A stretch of DNA of 64,000 bases from Psoroptes ovis (taxonomy: Eukaryota; Arthropoda; Arachnida; Sarcoptiformes; Psoroptidae), in contig PQWQ01000006.1 of assembly GCA_002943765.1 (NCBI GenBank), forward strand, positions 434,001 through 498,000, given 5' to 3'. Position numbers and translations under genes: made by a program. Below the pieces are notes generated by a model. That model was not told where the DNA came from, made no database searches, and saw only the letters and a program-made list of their open reading frames with translations. The first letter of the stretch is position 1, and every line of letters begins with the position of its first letter. Positions 8,250 to 21,800 of this stretch are shown here, one piece after another.

Positions 8250-11132
8250 ATGATTTTGAGCGATTTTATGTTGTTACATTTATTTTTATTGCTGATATTG
8301 ATTAATTTATGTCAAAATTTAATCGGTTTATGGTCAATATTTATAATTATTCTAGTCATTTGTCTTGTATTTATTGCAACAAAATTTTTATTGTTCAATT
8401 ATTGCAATGATAATGAGAATAATGAATTTACGAATCTATATAATTTTAATCAAATTCAAAATGATGGCGATGATGAACATTTGATGAGATTTTTTGATCG
8501 AAATTTTATGCTCAATTCAGTACAAAATTTGAAAAATAATAACCATAATATCATTTGTTTGAAATGTAATGATAAGAATTGTTCATCGTTGAAGCAGCAT
8601 GAAGAATTTTTGCTATTTGAACAGCCAGATAAATTATTGCAAATTGATAAAATTTTGAATGAAAAAATTGAGAATTTTTTAGACAAACTATTGAAAAAAT
8701 ATACCGAAAATTGGTTGAAACATATCACCGATGATGAATCAATTATAATAAATGAATTTAAAAAATTTATAACAGCATTCATATCATCCTTGCTAATACG
8801 TTTGCATCAGAATTTTAAATTAAAGAAATTTATTGTTAAAAAATTGCCACAATTTTTGTTGCAACATTTAGAGATGTATTTGTATGGTAAACGGCAATCA
8901 CGTTCGGCATCATTCTTGGTAGAATGTGTTTTGAAACAATATGGAAAAAAATTAATACATCCAGCTGTGCAAAATGAAAACAATGAATTAAAATATTTAA
9001 AATCATTATCAAATTTATTAATAAAAACAACATTACCGATGAAATATTATGATTGTGATATAATAGAGTCATTCTTGAATGAATTTGTTGCCAATTGTTT
9101 GCTTAATTCATTATTCAATTTATTAAGTGATCCAGATTATATTAATATTATGCTCATTTATTTATTAGATGACCCAAAAAACTTTGATAAAAATAAAAAT
9201 CTCAACAATAATATTGATTCAAGTTATGAAAAAATACAATTTTTGTGCCATTTCCATGATGATCTTGAAAATAATGTTAAAGAGTTGAAAAATTATTTCG
9301 GAATTACATTGAAGCAAATACAGAATAATGAAAAATTGTTATTTTTATCCACAAAATTCGCACAAAATGGAAATTTTTTGAATTATCTACAATATTCGAT
9401 GCATATAAATGCTTTCTTATCCGAAATTATTGATCCAGAATTATCCGATGATAATATGAAAAAATTACACCAAAATTTGAAAAAAATTCATGCGTTATAT
9501 TTTGAAAAAGAAAGTATTGATTATATTAATTTCGATAATAATGATAAAATTTATGAAGATTTTAAGCATGTAGTCTATGATTCATATGAAAACATTTGCC
9601 AATTTCGTAATTGTAAATCATTATACGAATCGATTGATATTGTCAATAACAAATTAAATAAATATTTGAGGAAATTTTTCCACTCAGATTTATATATGGA
9701 ATTAATTTTTGGCCCTAAAAAATCCAGCTTCGACGATAATGTAATCATTGATGATGAATATAATGAATCAATGAATGATCTTGAAGAGAATTACATGTCG
9801 GATGAGAATAACAATAATATAAATATCGGAAACGTCGAAATAACAGCACATAATGCAATCAATGATGCTGATAATCTAAATGATGATGAAAATGATGATA
9901 CAGAATCATTCCAGGAATTTACGGAGAATCTAAATAATTGGAATGTAACGATACCGCATATCTCGACACATTTAGATGAGCAAACAAATCGTGAAGCATA
10001 TTATTTTGAAATACATGTTGAAAAATCAAACAATACAAATACAACACCATTGATCATAAATGAAAGACAACTTAATGAATTTTATATATTAGAAACAAAA
10101 TTAAAAGAATTTCATGGTGATGAAATTGATGATGATATTTGTTTACCACAACAACAACGTTCACGTTTAATCACTACACGTTATTACACAAAACAATTGT
10201 TAGATGAATTTTACCGTGAAAAATTTGAAGAATTTTTACAAAAATTATTAACGAAACAATCAATGAAATATAGTCGGCTATTTTATAATTTTCTAATGTC
10301 TTCTAATGATATTACATTTTTATCGGAAAATTTCAATCTAACCAAAATGATACGTAATGTACCATCAAAATTTTCAAAAGAAAAAGGACAAAATTTAAAT
10401 ACCTTTATAAAAAATTTTATCAACAATTCATGCGAAACAAATACTAATCAGCAACAAAGTCCTAAAAAGCTGCATTCAATCACCAATTACAGTAGAAGGC
10501 GTAAAAGTTTCGCCGAAACATGGCCTAATATAAAATTCAATGATTACGAAAAACACAATGATCATCATGATGGATTGGATTGTCCAGATCAAAATCATTT
10601 GAAATCATCATCGAAATTTCAATTATATGATTATCTATTAATCATTTTGATACGTTTCTATTCAATATCAAATCGTTTGAAATATTTTTTCTTTTTAATC
10701 CGGCCGATCGTTCGACAAACATTTGAATATATCTGTCAAAATTATTTGCAAAAAAAATTGCAAAAATTATTCATTGCGAAAAATTTTATCACAATTATTG
10801 ATTTAATTGAAAAATCGATTCTTGAAGAGAATAGTGAGAAAACTTATCCACTAAATCTCACGAAAAATCAGCGTACAGAATTGGTGTTGAGATTATTGCT
10901 AAAAAATAGCAATCAACAACAAAAAAATAGTGGCTACAGTAATAATCGAATACCTAAATATTTATTGGAATTATTTGTTGATTATGATAAACATGAAGAA
11001 TTTTTATTCCTAATATTTTCATCATTACAATATCGTTTATTGAATAAACAATTATTATATATGATATTTGATTCAATATTGAATGAAATTTATTCGAAAA
11101 ATTTGTTAGAATTGATTGAAAAACAAAATTAA
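8250..11132 (+). CDS. SNX14: Sorting nexin 14 (PXA-RGS-PX-nexin C)
   Basis: A 960-residue endomembrane-anchored sorting nexin; in animals SNX14 sits at ER-lysosome/lipid droplet contacts. Two hydrophobic segments occur at residues 7-25 and 29-50. A PXA domain follows (about 125-300, with KKLPQFLLQHLEMYLYGKRQ), then an RGS-like domain (about 340-490). A divergent PX domain runs from WNVTIPHIS to FYNFLMSSND (about 564-682), containing LETKLKEFHGDEIDDD. Next comes a conserved post-PX segment, VPSKFSKEKGQNL...FIKNFIN, nearly diagnostic for SNX14. A nexin-C domain lies at about 790-940. An acidic Asn-rich linker precedes PX. The whole gene is a single exon of 2.9 kb. Start at 8250; an alternative Met at residue 7 changes little. 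Confidence 0.9.
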   Translation: MILSDFMLLHLFLLLILINLCQNLIGLWSIFIIILVICLVFIATKFLLFNYCNDNENNEFTNLYNFNQIQNDGDDEHLMRFFDRNFMLNSVQNLKNNNHNIICLKCNDKNCSSLKQHEEFLLFEQPDKLLQIDKILNEKIENFLDKLLKKYTENWLKHITDDESIIINEFKKFITAFISSLLIRLHQNFKLKKFIVKKLPQFLLQHLEMYLYGKRQSRSASFLVECVLKQYGKKLIHPAVQNENNELKYLKSLSNLLIKTTLPMKYYDCDIIESFLNEFVANCLLNSLFNLLSDPDYINIMLIYLLDDPKNFDKNKNLNNNIDSSYEKIQFLCHFHDDLENNVKELKNYFGITLKQIQNNEKLLFLSTKFAQNGNFLNYLQYSMHINAFLSEIIDPELSDDNMKKLHQNLKKIHALYFEKESIDYINFDNNDKIYEDFKHVVYDSYENICQFRNCKSLYESIDIVNNKLNKYLRKFFHSDLYMELIFGPKKSSFDDNVIIDDEYNESMNDLEENYMSDENNNNINIGNVEITAHNAINDADNLNDDENDDTESFQEFTENLNNWNVTIPHISTHLDEQTNREAYYFEIHVEKSNNTNTTPLIINERQLNEFYILETKLKEFHGDEIDDDICLPQQQRSRLITTRYYTKQLLDEFYREKFEEFLQKLLTKQSMKYSRLFYNFLMSSNDITFLSENFNLTKMIRNVPSKFSKEKGQNLNTFIKNFINNSCETNTNQQQSPKKLHSITNYSRRRKSFAETWPNIKFNDYEKHNDHHDGLDCPDQNHLKSSSKFQLYDYLLIILIRFYSISNRLKYFFFLIRPIVRQTFEYICQNYLQKKLQKLFIAKNFITIIDLIEKSILEENSEKTYPLNLTKNQRTELVLRLLLKNSNQQQKNSGYSNNRIPKYLLELFVDYDKHEEFLFLIFSSLQYRLLNKQLLYMIFDSILNEIYSKNLLELIEKQN

Positions 11133-12815
11133 TTATTATTATTAAAAAAATCAGTATCATTTTGATAGTACAATTATAAGTATTAAAATCAATTTATTTG
11201 AATAAAATTGATATTGTTTCTATATCATTGTGGTTCAATTATATTAATTGACAATGCTTTGATTTGTTTGAAAAAAAATCAATGATAAATTTGTAATTAC
11301 TTCCGTAATATTCATTCATTCAATTTTTTGAATGAATGATTATTATTTATTAGTTTATTCATTTCTTTGATATTCTTTGATTTAGGACTATGTCATGGTC
11401 ATTTGATTCGTTTTCAAATATGGATTTTTATTTGGAATTCAATCGAATGGTTATAAAAAAAATAATTCAATTCAATTTGCCAAAATGCATAAACGCATAG
11501 AGATGTCGTGATTTCATGTTTGACATCGACTTGTCTAAAAATTTATGTCAAACATTTGATACACACAATGATAACAATGATTTGCCTTGTTTTTCAATTG
11601 TTGTTGATCCAAATGTGATATTTAAAATTTACAAACAAATGAAAACAACGACAATCCATTTTGTATTATTCTTATTCTTTTTTTTTAAATATTTTGCATA
11701 GTCCACTGATTATCTATGTGGTGGTCATTGAGCGCATCCAAGGATGCGTCATTTATATTTTGTTATTATCAATCAAACTAGATGCTCGAGTACAGATAAA
11801 ACCGGAAAGATTTAATTGTTGAACAAATATTACCGTTATCGTAGTTGTGGTTAAGGTTAATATACAGATTTGAATATTTTAATTTTTGGCTTGTTTTTGT
11901 CATTCAATTATCATCATATTCATATGCTGTGATCTAAATGCATTGATAAAAAAAACATTGTTAAATGCATGGTTGATCACATTTTATCTTTGGAATTGGC
12001 CATCAATTTATGATAATATTTTTGAATTTCAATTCAAAGAAAAATCTCCAAAAATGGTCAAACAATAAACCTGAACATCCAACAACAACAAAAAAAAAGA
12101 GATAAAAGAGGGAGGATAATGATGATGATACAATGACAACTACAACAACGACAGCAAGGAAAAATTTCAAAAAATGACCATTAACACCAGGAAAAATTCA
12201 TTCATTAATGAATATCATTAACATTTCGATGATGATGATGATCATTGAATGATGAATAAATTATGGAACTGAATTAGTGAAAAATTCAGAATAAAATGAA
12301 AATAACAATTAACAATAGTCTCGCGTCTAGATGATCATTGAAATATTTTGATGTTTTCAAAATTTGAACAAAACAAAAAAATATGAATTCTTAAAAATTT
12401 CAATTTTTAAAATTTGTTACATCCTGTTTTATTGTTTTTTTTATGAATCTGGTGTTTAGTTATTCAATTTCAATTTGTAAAAAGTGAATTACAATTAAAC
12501 AAACAAAAAATTCAAAGACGAAAAATTTCACTGCCAAATTATCTTTGATTCTTGAAGCCATCGCACACATAAACATTAACCATCACATTCACACACTCAC
12601 TTACACACCTTCATCATTAGTAATTACTTGTAATAATAATTAACAGACAATAATTAAATTTTATTTAAAATTTTTTCACAATTTTTTTTCGATAAATCGG
12701 CAATTATTATCATTAAATAAAAAATCATTATGTTTAACCCTTTGAAAATCTTAACATCATCATTATTATTAAGTGTTTGTGTTGATTGTGATTGTTTCGC
12801 GTTGAAAGTGTTAAA
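11133..12815. other. Intergenic region upstream of the PAN/ZP gene
   Basis: About 1.7 kb of AT-rich DNA with no supported gene. It contains a perfect 7-bp-arm hairpin (CGCATCC AA GGATGCG) at 11733-11748 and trinucleotide ATG/ATC runs near 12115-12255. The last 300 bp likely hold the promoter and 5' UTR of the next gene. Short open frames at 11516-11701 and 11886-12068 show no domain and are not called. Confidence 0.55.
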
Positions 12816-15800
12816 ATGTTTTTAAATGTTTTTATGACGATAATAATATTTTCACTGAAAATTATTAATTGCAATTATTATAAATTTATCAATAATAAAA
12901 TCATGGTACCATTAGTTTCATTTTTAGCTGCATTAAGAATATTGACCGAAGGTATGTCTGAAAAATTCGATTATCAATGAAATCTTATAAGTTATTTGGT
13001 TTAAATCAGCTCAAATCTGTAATAATGGTGAGGGTAAAATTGTTTTTGAAAAAGTATCATCATATCAACCAATAGACATGAGTGGTAGTGATTTATCATA
13101 TTCGAATGATACTCAATATGAAATTGTAAGCATTAAAAAGAAAATTATTTGAAATTATCTGATAACAATTTCATAATTTTTTTGGATAATTAATTGGAAA
13201 ATTCTATCAATTTATTATAATTTCAAAGATTAAACGTTCAAATGCACCACCATTGAAAATATTAGAGGAATGTTTTCATAATTGTCTTGAAAATCGTTTA
13301 ACAAAATTGAAAAATTGTAATCGTTTTGATTTTATACCTGGTATACGTTTAGATGATAATAAATCATTACGAAAACGTAATTCAAAAAATTTAAATAATG
13401 ATATAAAAGGTAAAACATATCATCAACAACAATATGATCAATCAAATTGTATTTTATATGAAAATGATAATGAAACTATTAATATTGATAATATTGTACC
13501 GAATAATCATGGTTCAATATGGCAATTTAATAAAATTTGTTTATCGGGTAAGTTTGCATGAACATTTATTTTTTATAATTCAACAAATTTTTCAATTCTT
13601 ATGATTAGCACAACATATAAATAAAAATTGTCCAAATCGTCCATTTATATTTGAAAAAATATCATCATATAAATTGATTGACAGTGAAAATGGAAAAGAA
13701 ATAATTGTCAAAAATAAAAATGAATGCGAAAATAAGTGTTTGAATGAAAAAGATTTCATTTGTCGATCAGCCAGTTATTCAGCTAATAAAAATTCATGTC
13801 ATTTAAACACATTGAATCGTCATTTGAAACCATCGGATTTTCATTTAGACAGTGATTATGAATATTTAGAAAATATGTGTCTCAAAAGTAAGAAATGATT
13901 TTGATTTTGAAAATTACACAAAACCTTCATTTTTGTTTGACTTTTTGTTTGTTATTTCTTGAATTTCTAGAAAATGAAATGTGTAGATGGAAAATATTGA
14001 TTGTCGAGAATCAAAAACAGTTAGATTCAAAATATGAAAAATATTCATTAGTAACCTCATCATTAAGCAATTGTTCAACATCTTGCTTGGAAAGTTTAGA
14101 TCGTTATGGTTTTGTTTGTCGTTCATTTATGTTTGATCAACCAAGTGAACAATGTTTACTTTATGATGAAGATCCGATCAATTTGACTACAGACAACAAA
14201 AATAATACAGAAAATAATGTGAATGAAAATTTCATATCATCAAATGGTAATCTTTATCGTGTACTATGTTCAACTGATGAAAAAGGTAAATATCCATAAA
14301 TTAATCAATCGAATTAGTCTTTTTTTGGAATTTTCTTCTTTTTTAAAATTTTCAATCATTAAACTATGAATTCGATTAAAAATAATTGAAAAAAATAGAC
14401 AAAGAATTAGATAATAAAGCACTTGAATGTTATCGTCGCAAAAGATTACGTGGTCGTCATGATTATGAAATTTATACGAAAAATTTTTACAATTGTCTAG
14501 TCAATTGTCTTCAACGATATCATCATGATTGCCGTTCGATTGAATATTCACATGTACAACAAATTTGTCGTTTCAGTAGTAAAAGATCATTATCAGATCC
14601 ATCAAATATTGATAATGAAAAATTAATTGATGATGATCTATTCGATTATTATGAATTTATGTGGAGTAAGTTTGTAATTTGTGAAAAAATGAATGCAAAT
14701 GATGAAAATATAAAATATAAGTTGAATGAATTGCATCGTGGTACTCTAATATTTTTTGATCAATTTTTTTCGTAATTGCATTGTTATTGAACATCACCAA
14801 TTTGTTTTTGAAAAAGCATGATTATTTGACTGTAATTAACAATCAATTAACAAGTGATGATCAATTAATCTTAATCATATGTTCTTTTTTCACAGATGAT
14901 GAACCAACCAATCAAGCTTACAATGGAACAAATAATGGAAATGCCAATAATAATTACAACAATAATCATCATCATCATGATTCTATTGAAACAAGCTATT
15001 CACAGCCTGGAAATTACAAAAATTTCATACTGCCAGTCGATCGTATACGTGATCGTGATCATCATCGTGGTGGTTTAGCATATAATAATCATAATCGTAA
15101 CAATATTAATGATCAAAATCAATCAAAGCAACAACCATCAGCATTTAATATCGAACAAAAACAACAACCAGATTCTCATCATTTGTATGATAATAGTGCG
15201 AATGAAATTTCGCCACAGAATCAGCCTCAAGATGATCGTAACAAACAAACGGATCGTATAAAATATCAAGGTTCACCACAATCACGACCGCAAGGACAAT
15301 ATCCAAATTATAATCAAATTCCAACAGGACATTATGCGAATGCTGGAAGCCCTGGAAGCTTCAATAATAATCAAATCAACAATAAACCTCAACAATATGT
15401 CGGAACAAATAATCAAATACATCAAAATTCAAACAAACCAGATTCGAGGAATTATAATAATATGAATATTAATGGTCAACAATATTATTCACCAAAACCA
15501 AACAGCAATGTAAATAATCCATCATTATTCAATGTTCCACAGCAACACGAAGTAGAATATACCACATTTAATCCAGCAGAACACACACGCACAAATCAAT
15601 TTGATCCTAGATCATTTCCTAGTAATAATAATCGAATACAATCATCGATGCTGAATCAGCATAATATTGGTAATGCAATTCAGCCATCAATTCAAGCTCC
15701 AGAAGCGTATCCAGGGCCATCATCATCTTATAATTCACGTCAACCATATCAATCGAATTTAAATCAACAACAACAATATCGAACACCGATATTAAATCAA

Positions 15801-18800
15801 TTTGAATCGAGATATCGTTCATCTATGCAAACTAATGGAATAATGACTCCAATTATACAATCAACACCAACATTCAAAAACCCAAGTACTCCTCGATCAT
15901 CCATGATCGATAATAATGTTTATGGTCGCAACGGTCAAATTATCTATCCATCACCAACATATGTTTATCATGTTGAACAAAGAAGGCATCCATCTAATGA
16001 TGATCTTCATTACAATAGCCGAATGCCTTCAATTAATAATAGACCAATCAATGATAATAGACAAAATCCGCAACAGCAATCAGTTTATTCACAAATATAT
16101 CCAGTTCCAACTAATCCAAATAATCAAATTTATTCAATACAACAGCATAGATTAATACATCCGATCAATAATAGTTTAAGAACAATATCAACGCCAGCAT
16201 ATTCATCACAGCAAATATTATCGACACCAGTTTATCATGTTGGCAATTATTCGACATCATCATCAATAATGATGTCACCAAATGAATTCAAGCAGCAAAC
16301 ATATATGTACTATCCAGGTCAAACATTTCGAACAACACCTACAACAAATCAGGGGCGAACAAATTCTAAAATTACTAACAATGGTATGGGTCAATTAGGT
16401 GGTTATCCAAACGCAAATATTCATCATTCATCTACCAATTATACATCATATGTTCCTGGTCGTAATCAAATAATTACAAATTCGCATCAACAATATTCGA
16501 TCAATAATAATCCTAGTTTAAATAATAATTATCAACAACGACATCATCATTCACAACAACCGATTGCATTCGATCGTTATGGACAGTTATTACCTGGTCC
16601 ATCATCATTATCTTCGACAACTGGTCAAAATAGTATAACAAGTCCAGGATGCATGAATTCAGAATTTGCGCAGCAACAACAGCAAATAATGCCTATAATA
16701 TCATTTCGTAAATTAGGTTTCAATTCACGTCTTAAAAGCAAACATATCTATAAAGTAGCACGTGCTGATCGCCTAGAAGATTGTGAACGTTATTGTATGG
16801 AGACAAAAGATTTTATCTGTAAATCTTTCAATTATCGCGCATTTTATCCGGATAATTGTGAATTAAGCAGTGTCGATACGAAAAAATTTCGTTTAGAAGA
16901 TCCAAATCATTTCGAACATAATACACAATTCGATTATTATGAACGTAATGAAGAAAAGAATCAAAACACAGTCAATGCTAATGGCTTAGATTGCTTTGAA
17001 GTATTGCAAACATGTTCACCTGATGGTATGGAATTGAAATTAAAAACACCAGATGGTTTTTATGGTCGTATTTATACTTACGGATTCTATGATTCATGTT
17101 TCTTTGATGGAAATGGTGGACAAACAAGTATTCTGAAAATAAGTAAACCAAATGGTTTTCCACGTTGCGGCACACAACAAATCAATCCAGATGCTATGAC
17201 AAATATTGTTGTCGTTCAATTCAATGATTATGTGCAGACAAGTCGTGATAAAAAATATAATTTAACATGTTATATATCTGGTCCTGGCGAAGCGGTAGTC
17301 ACTTCAAATTATTTAGACACAAAAACTGATGGTCGTCATCCGATGCAAATCGAACATTTACCTGCACAAAATGTATTGACATCAAATATTGTATTGCGTA
17401 TTTTATACCGTGGCATGCCGACCAATACGATTGTAGTTGGTGATTTATTGACGTTCCGACTAGAATCGCGAAATCAATGTATGTTACAATCAATTTATAA
17501 TTGTTTTTTTATTTTAATTTTTTTAAATCAAATAATTCAAAGATCGTTTCAATGGTTATTATAATGATATATTTGCAACAAATGTCATTGCCAAAGATCC
17601 ATATACTGGACGGCAAGTGCTTCTAATTGATTCCAGAGGGTAATTATTTTGATTATTTAAAAATTTTGGATCAAGTGAAAATTTTTGACTCATTCGAATT
17701 GATTTTTATTCAATCTCATCAATAGATGTCCGGTCGATTTATATGTTTTTCCTGAATTGCATAAAACGCCCGACGGTGCATTAGAAGCAGAATTCTATGC
17801 ATTTAAAATTCCTGATTCAAATTTCTTAGTATTTCAAGCAACAGTTCGCACATGTAAAGGTCCTTGTGAACCAGTCATTTGTAAAGAAAAAAGTCGTGCC
17901 GGTGGAAGCGTAATGGATGGATTTGGATCTATCAAAGGCGGTAGCAGCATGATGGCAACAAATACATATATGGATTTTCCATCATGGGGAAGAAGAAAAC
18001 GTCGATCAATCAACATTGAGAATACAACAATCATTGAAAATAAAAAATTGAAAAAATCATCAACAAATCAAACAAATCAACGAATAAAAAATCAAGAAGA
18101 AGAAGAAGTACATGAATTATTGCGTGTTTATTTATCACCAGAAGAAATACCGGAACCTGAAATGTTAAATCGACCATCAACAACAACAATAAATGAGCCG
18201 ACAATATTATCCGATAATAATCACACAAAAATGTGTATTAATCCAAGTATTTACTATGTTCAATTTATTTGTACAATTTTATTTTTCACATTATTCATCA
18301 TAATATTACCATATTGTATGTTGGCCAAATGGATGAAATATAAATTCAATAATAATAATAATGGAAAGGCAAGATACAAAATACACCCACAATTAATTTC
18401 TAAAAATAATTTTCATTTTTCAATTTTTTTATTTTATCATTATTTTTTTTCACTTTTATAGACAATTCATACAGCAGCACCAACAACAAGAACAACAAAA
18501 CAACCGATTGATAATAATCATCATGTTGTTGAATGGATGTCCAATGGTTGGCAACGAATGTCATCATTATTTAAAAATCGTAATAATAATTATAAAAATA
18601 AAATTGCAACGGGATCAAAATTGAAAAAATCGACACCACCAACAACAACAGCCCCGATAAAGCCAACAATTTATAGTAATCATTATGATTATAAATATCA
18701 AATAAATGATCAACAATTACAGCAACAACAACAACAACAACAAGAACAGAGCTTGGAGCGATCACGAAGTTTACAAAGTTTAATGTTCAATAATGATCAA

Positions 18801-18836
18801 ATACGTAAAACAACAATAATGGTTAATTATGATTAA
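12816..18836 (+). CDS. PAN/apple and zona pellucida domain membrane protein (NompA-like)
   Basis: Ten exons: 12816-12951, 13010-13125, 13229-13547, 13609-13887, 13971-14285, 14399-14665, 14896-17478, 17543-17639, 17726-18368, 18462-18836 (1709 residues, phases consistent throughout). After a signal peptide come Cys-rich PAN-like modules on exons 2-3, 4, 5 and 6 (for example CENKCLNEKDFICRSASYS). A spacer of about 580 residues rich in Asn, Gln, Pro and Ser follows, then another PAN module (about 1063-1164, CERYCMETKDFICKSFNYR). A ZP domain spans about 1176-1425. After it come a furin site RRKRRS (about 1460), a membrane helix (about 1546-1570) and a short polar tail. PAN plus ZP with furin site is the layout of NompA, an apical matrix protein of arthropod sense organs; orthology is inference. 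The last intron (18369-18461) begins GC rather than GT. Start could also be Met at 12903. Confidence 0.82.
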
Positions 18837-21800
18837 TAATTATATTATTATTATTTTTATAAATATTAATTTTTTTTTCAATTTACGAATTTTTAATGAT
18901 TAATCAATCAATTAATTAAGAAGAATTTCGCTATTTTCATTTCATTTTCAATTTCAAAACCTCAGAAATTGAACATTCATCTCTCTCTTTTTTTTCTTGA
19001 ATTTAAATGTTTTTTTTTTTATTAATTAAATTCAATTCATATGGTCAAAGAGCTTTATTATTATTCATTCATCATTTACTATCATTATTCTCTATGATTC
19101 TATCTTGGTTTAAATTGAATGGAAAATTATTTAATTAATTTTTTTTTTGAAATGGGACAAAGTTTTGTTTTATTAGAGTTGAATTCATTCAAATAAAAAA
19201 ACTTGGCACCGGAACCATAAAAAAGAAAAAAGTGAAAACTGTTTATGCTTGTTTTATATTCATAGAAATACAGGCAAAGACGCTAGTGTAAAACGCCTAC
19301 ACATGTTTTTCGGTGCTGGTTGTTGATATTTACACCGAAAAATTCAAATCAAATTCGTGATTTTTTGGTGAATTCAAAGTGGGCAAAACACAGTAACAAC
19401 AAGCAAATGATTGTTTGCGTTTGAGGTAATTGAATGTGAAAAAAGTGAAGATGTGAAGATATTTTTAGTCATTTTCAAATATATTCACAAAAACGAAAAA
19501 TTCAAAATTGAAACATACGAAATAAATAAATAAATTTAAATGTTTTATTTATTTATTTTTTGTTTTTATGAAAAATTTTATCATTCGTTGCTTGCTGTTC
19601 ACGATTACAGCAACAACCACTGATGTTTTTGAATTTGAATTTTTGAATGTAAATACATCATTGGAAGCAGTGAGCTGCTTTCATCTGCCGATGATGATGA
19701 TGATGATGATGGCGATGATAATAACAGTGAAGATGATATGAGAAGCCTAATTTTTCCGAACTTGGAAATAGTTTTCATTTTCATAAACTTTCAGTTTGTT
19801 TTCATAATAAATAAATAAATGAAAAAATATTACCGAAAAGCGCATATATATGTAATGGCTAAATGCCAGAATTTTGATTCTGATGTTCAGTGTGTTCTAA
19901 AGCGAAAAATCGTATTTTGATTTGAATTTTGTTTATAATTTAGTTTTGCTATGGAAAAATTTGAAAATTTACAAAATCAAATTTGAAAAATGAAGAAATC
20001 ATTTTTTTTCTATTTATTTGAAACCGAATATTTTGTCATTTGATCAAAAATCATTTTGAATAAATGATGATCGATAGAGATCATTGAAAATCGAGATAAT
20101 TCAAATGAAATTAGGATAATTCAAACAACTTTTTGACATGAACGTGAAACATGCAAACATGAAAACAAAAACAATCGAAAAAATTTGAGGAAAGATTATT
20201 AATCATCAGTTAGTTGCAATTATCATGATGATGCACCAACGCCTATCATTTATAAAGTGAAATTGATCGAAAATATCGATGCGATTTCATCAATATGCAA
20301 TAAGCATATAGTAAACACATGCAATGTTTGCATGTATAATCAAAATTCATCATTAGTCATTATCATTTTTGAATGCAATTAAGAAACACAACTGCAACAA
20401 ATAAACAGAAAAATTATTGCTGCATTGATAATGTGTGTTTTGATATCATTAAGTGCTTATATACTAACATATAAGCAAATTGGCTTTATAACTGACAAGC
20501 GATTTCTAAAGCAAAATCAAATTGATTTCATCAACTTGCAACAAACAAGCAAAATGAATGGTTGAAAGCCGCTGAATCGGCTTCATGAATACTATTAATA
20601 TAAATTTCAAAGTGATAAAAGTCATGACGACACATATCCGATTGATTATATGACAACAACGACAACAACAACATAAACTGAACGAATGAGAATTGGGAAA
20701 AAATGAAAATGATGCTGATGATACTAATAATAATAAACAAATTTTTACATAAAAATCAACAATTATCATCATGATCATCATCATTTATTATGAATTTATA
20801 TGCTTGTAAACTGCATTTTGTTGTAGTAAATTTTATATTTTTAGTGATATCATTGTTTCTTACTGTCATTATAATCATTGATATTACATTATTATAATTA
20901 TTGTTGAAGTTAATAATAATAATACAAACATCAAGAGCAATAAATAAATGAATGAATATCCACACTTTCGATGTTTGAATGCAATTCAAATGCAATGTTG
21001 TTTTTTTTGGTTGATTGTTGCCATCCCGAAATAAATTTTAAAAAAAAACAGCGGAGATGATATACTTTGGGATTTTCATTTAAATCTTCATTATATATGT
21101 GCCAGTGTGTGTGTGTGTGTGTGGAGTTCATTGATGATACTTTTGACGACGATGATGTTGATGATGATCATATTCTTGTAAGAAGAATAGAGAAAAATAA
21201 CCAGAATTTGCTTTTTTTTACATCATTTCATTGCAAGAATAGCAAACAAACCGAACTAATAAACAACAAACAGCAATAGCAGACAGCTACAACGATAACA
21301 ACAATAACCACATACAAACACATAAACCATTTGTTGTTTTGCACTGTTTTTATTTGTTGTTTTGCAATGTTTGTTGTTTGTTTGATTATTATGCATTCAT
21401 GTTTTTCATATATTGAAAGTCAAAGTTAAGAAAAAGTTTTGATTTTTTAAAAAATTTTCTTAAAATGCTGCGATAATCAACATAATAAATATTCACAGAT
21501 AATTTTATTGTTATTTTTATATGAATGCATATACATCATTGATTGTTGATGAATTAGTCTTCAAGCCCAAGCATTTATTTGAATTTTATTGATAATTTAT
21601 TTATGTTCAATATTTGACATTTTTTGTTAATTGATTTTTTAAACATTTTAAAACAAATTGATTTAAGAATTATGTAAAAAATTTTGACGAAATTTCAACC
21701 GAAATCACTTTTTTCAATTTACATATGATTCACCATTGATATCTTGTCGATTTTGATTGATTTTTACCAAAGTGTGTTCATTCATTTTGTTTTTTTTTTT

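Noticed and set aside
12816..18836. Splitting the PAN exons and the ZP exons into separate genes
   Set aside because: All ten exons join with matching phases and canonical sites (one GC donor), and PAN plus ZP in one protein is a known arthropod architecture.
19205..19222. Second copy of the MITE terminus (GGCACCGGAACCAT)
   Set aside because: Only a few bases match in order; no paired inverted end or duplication is found.
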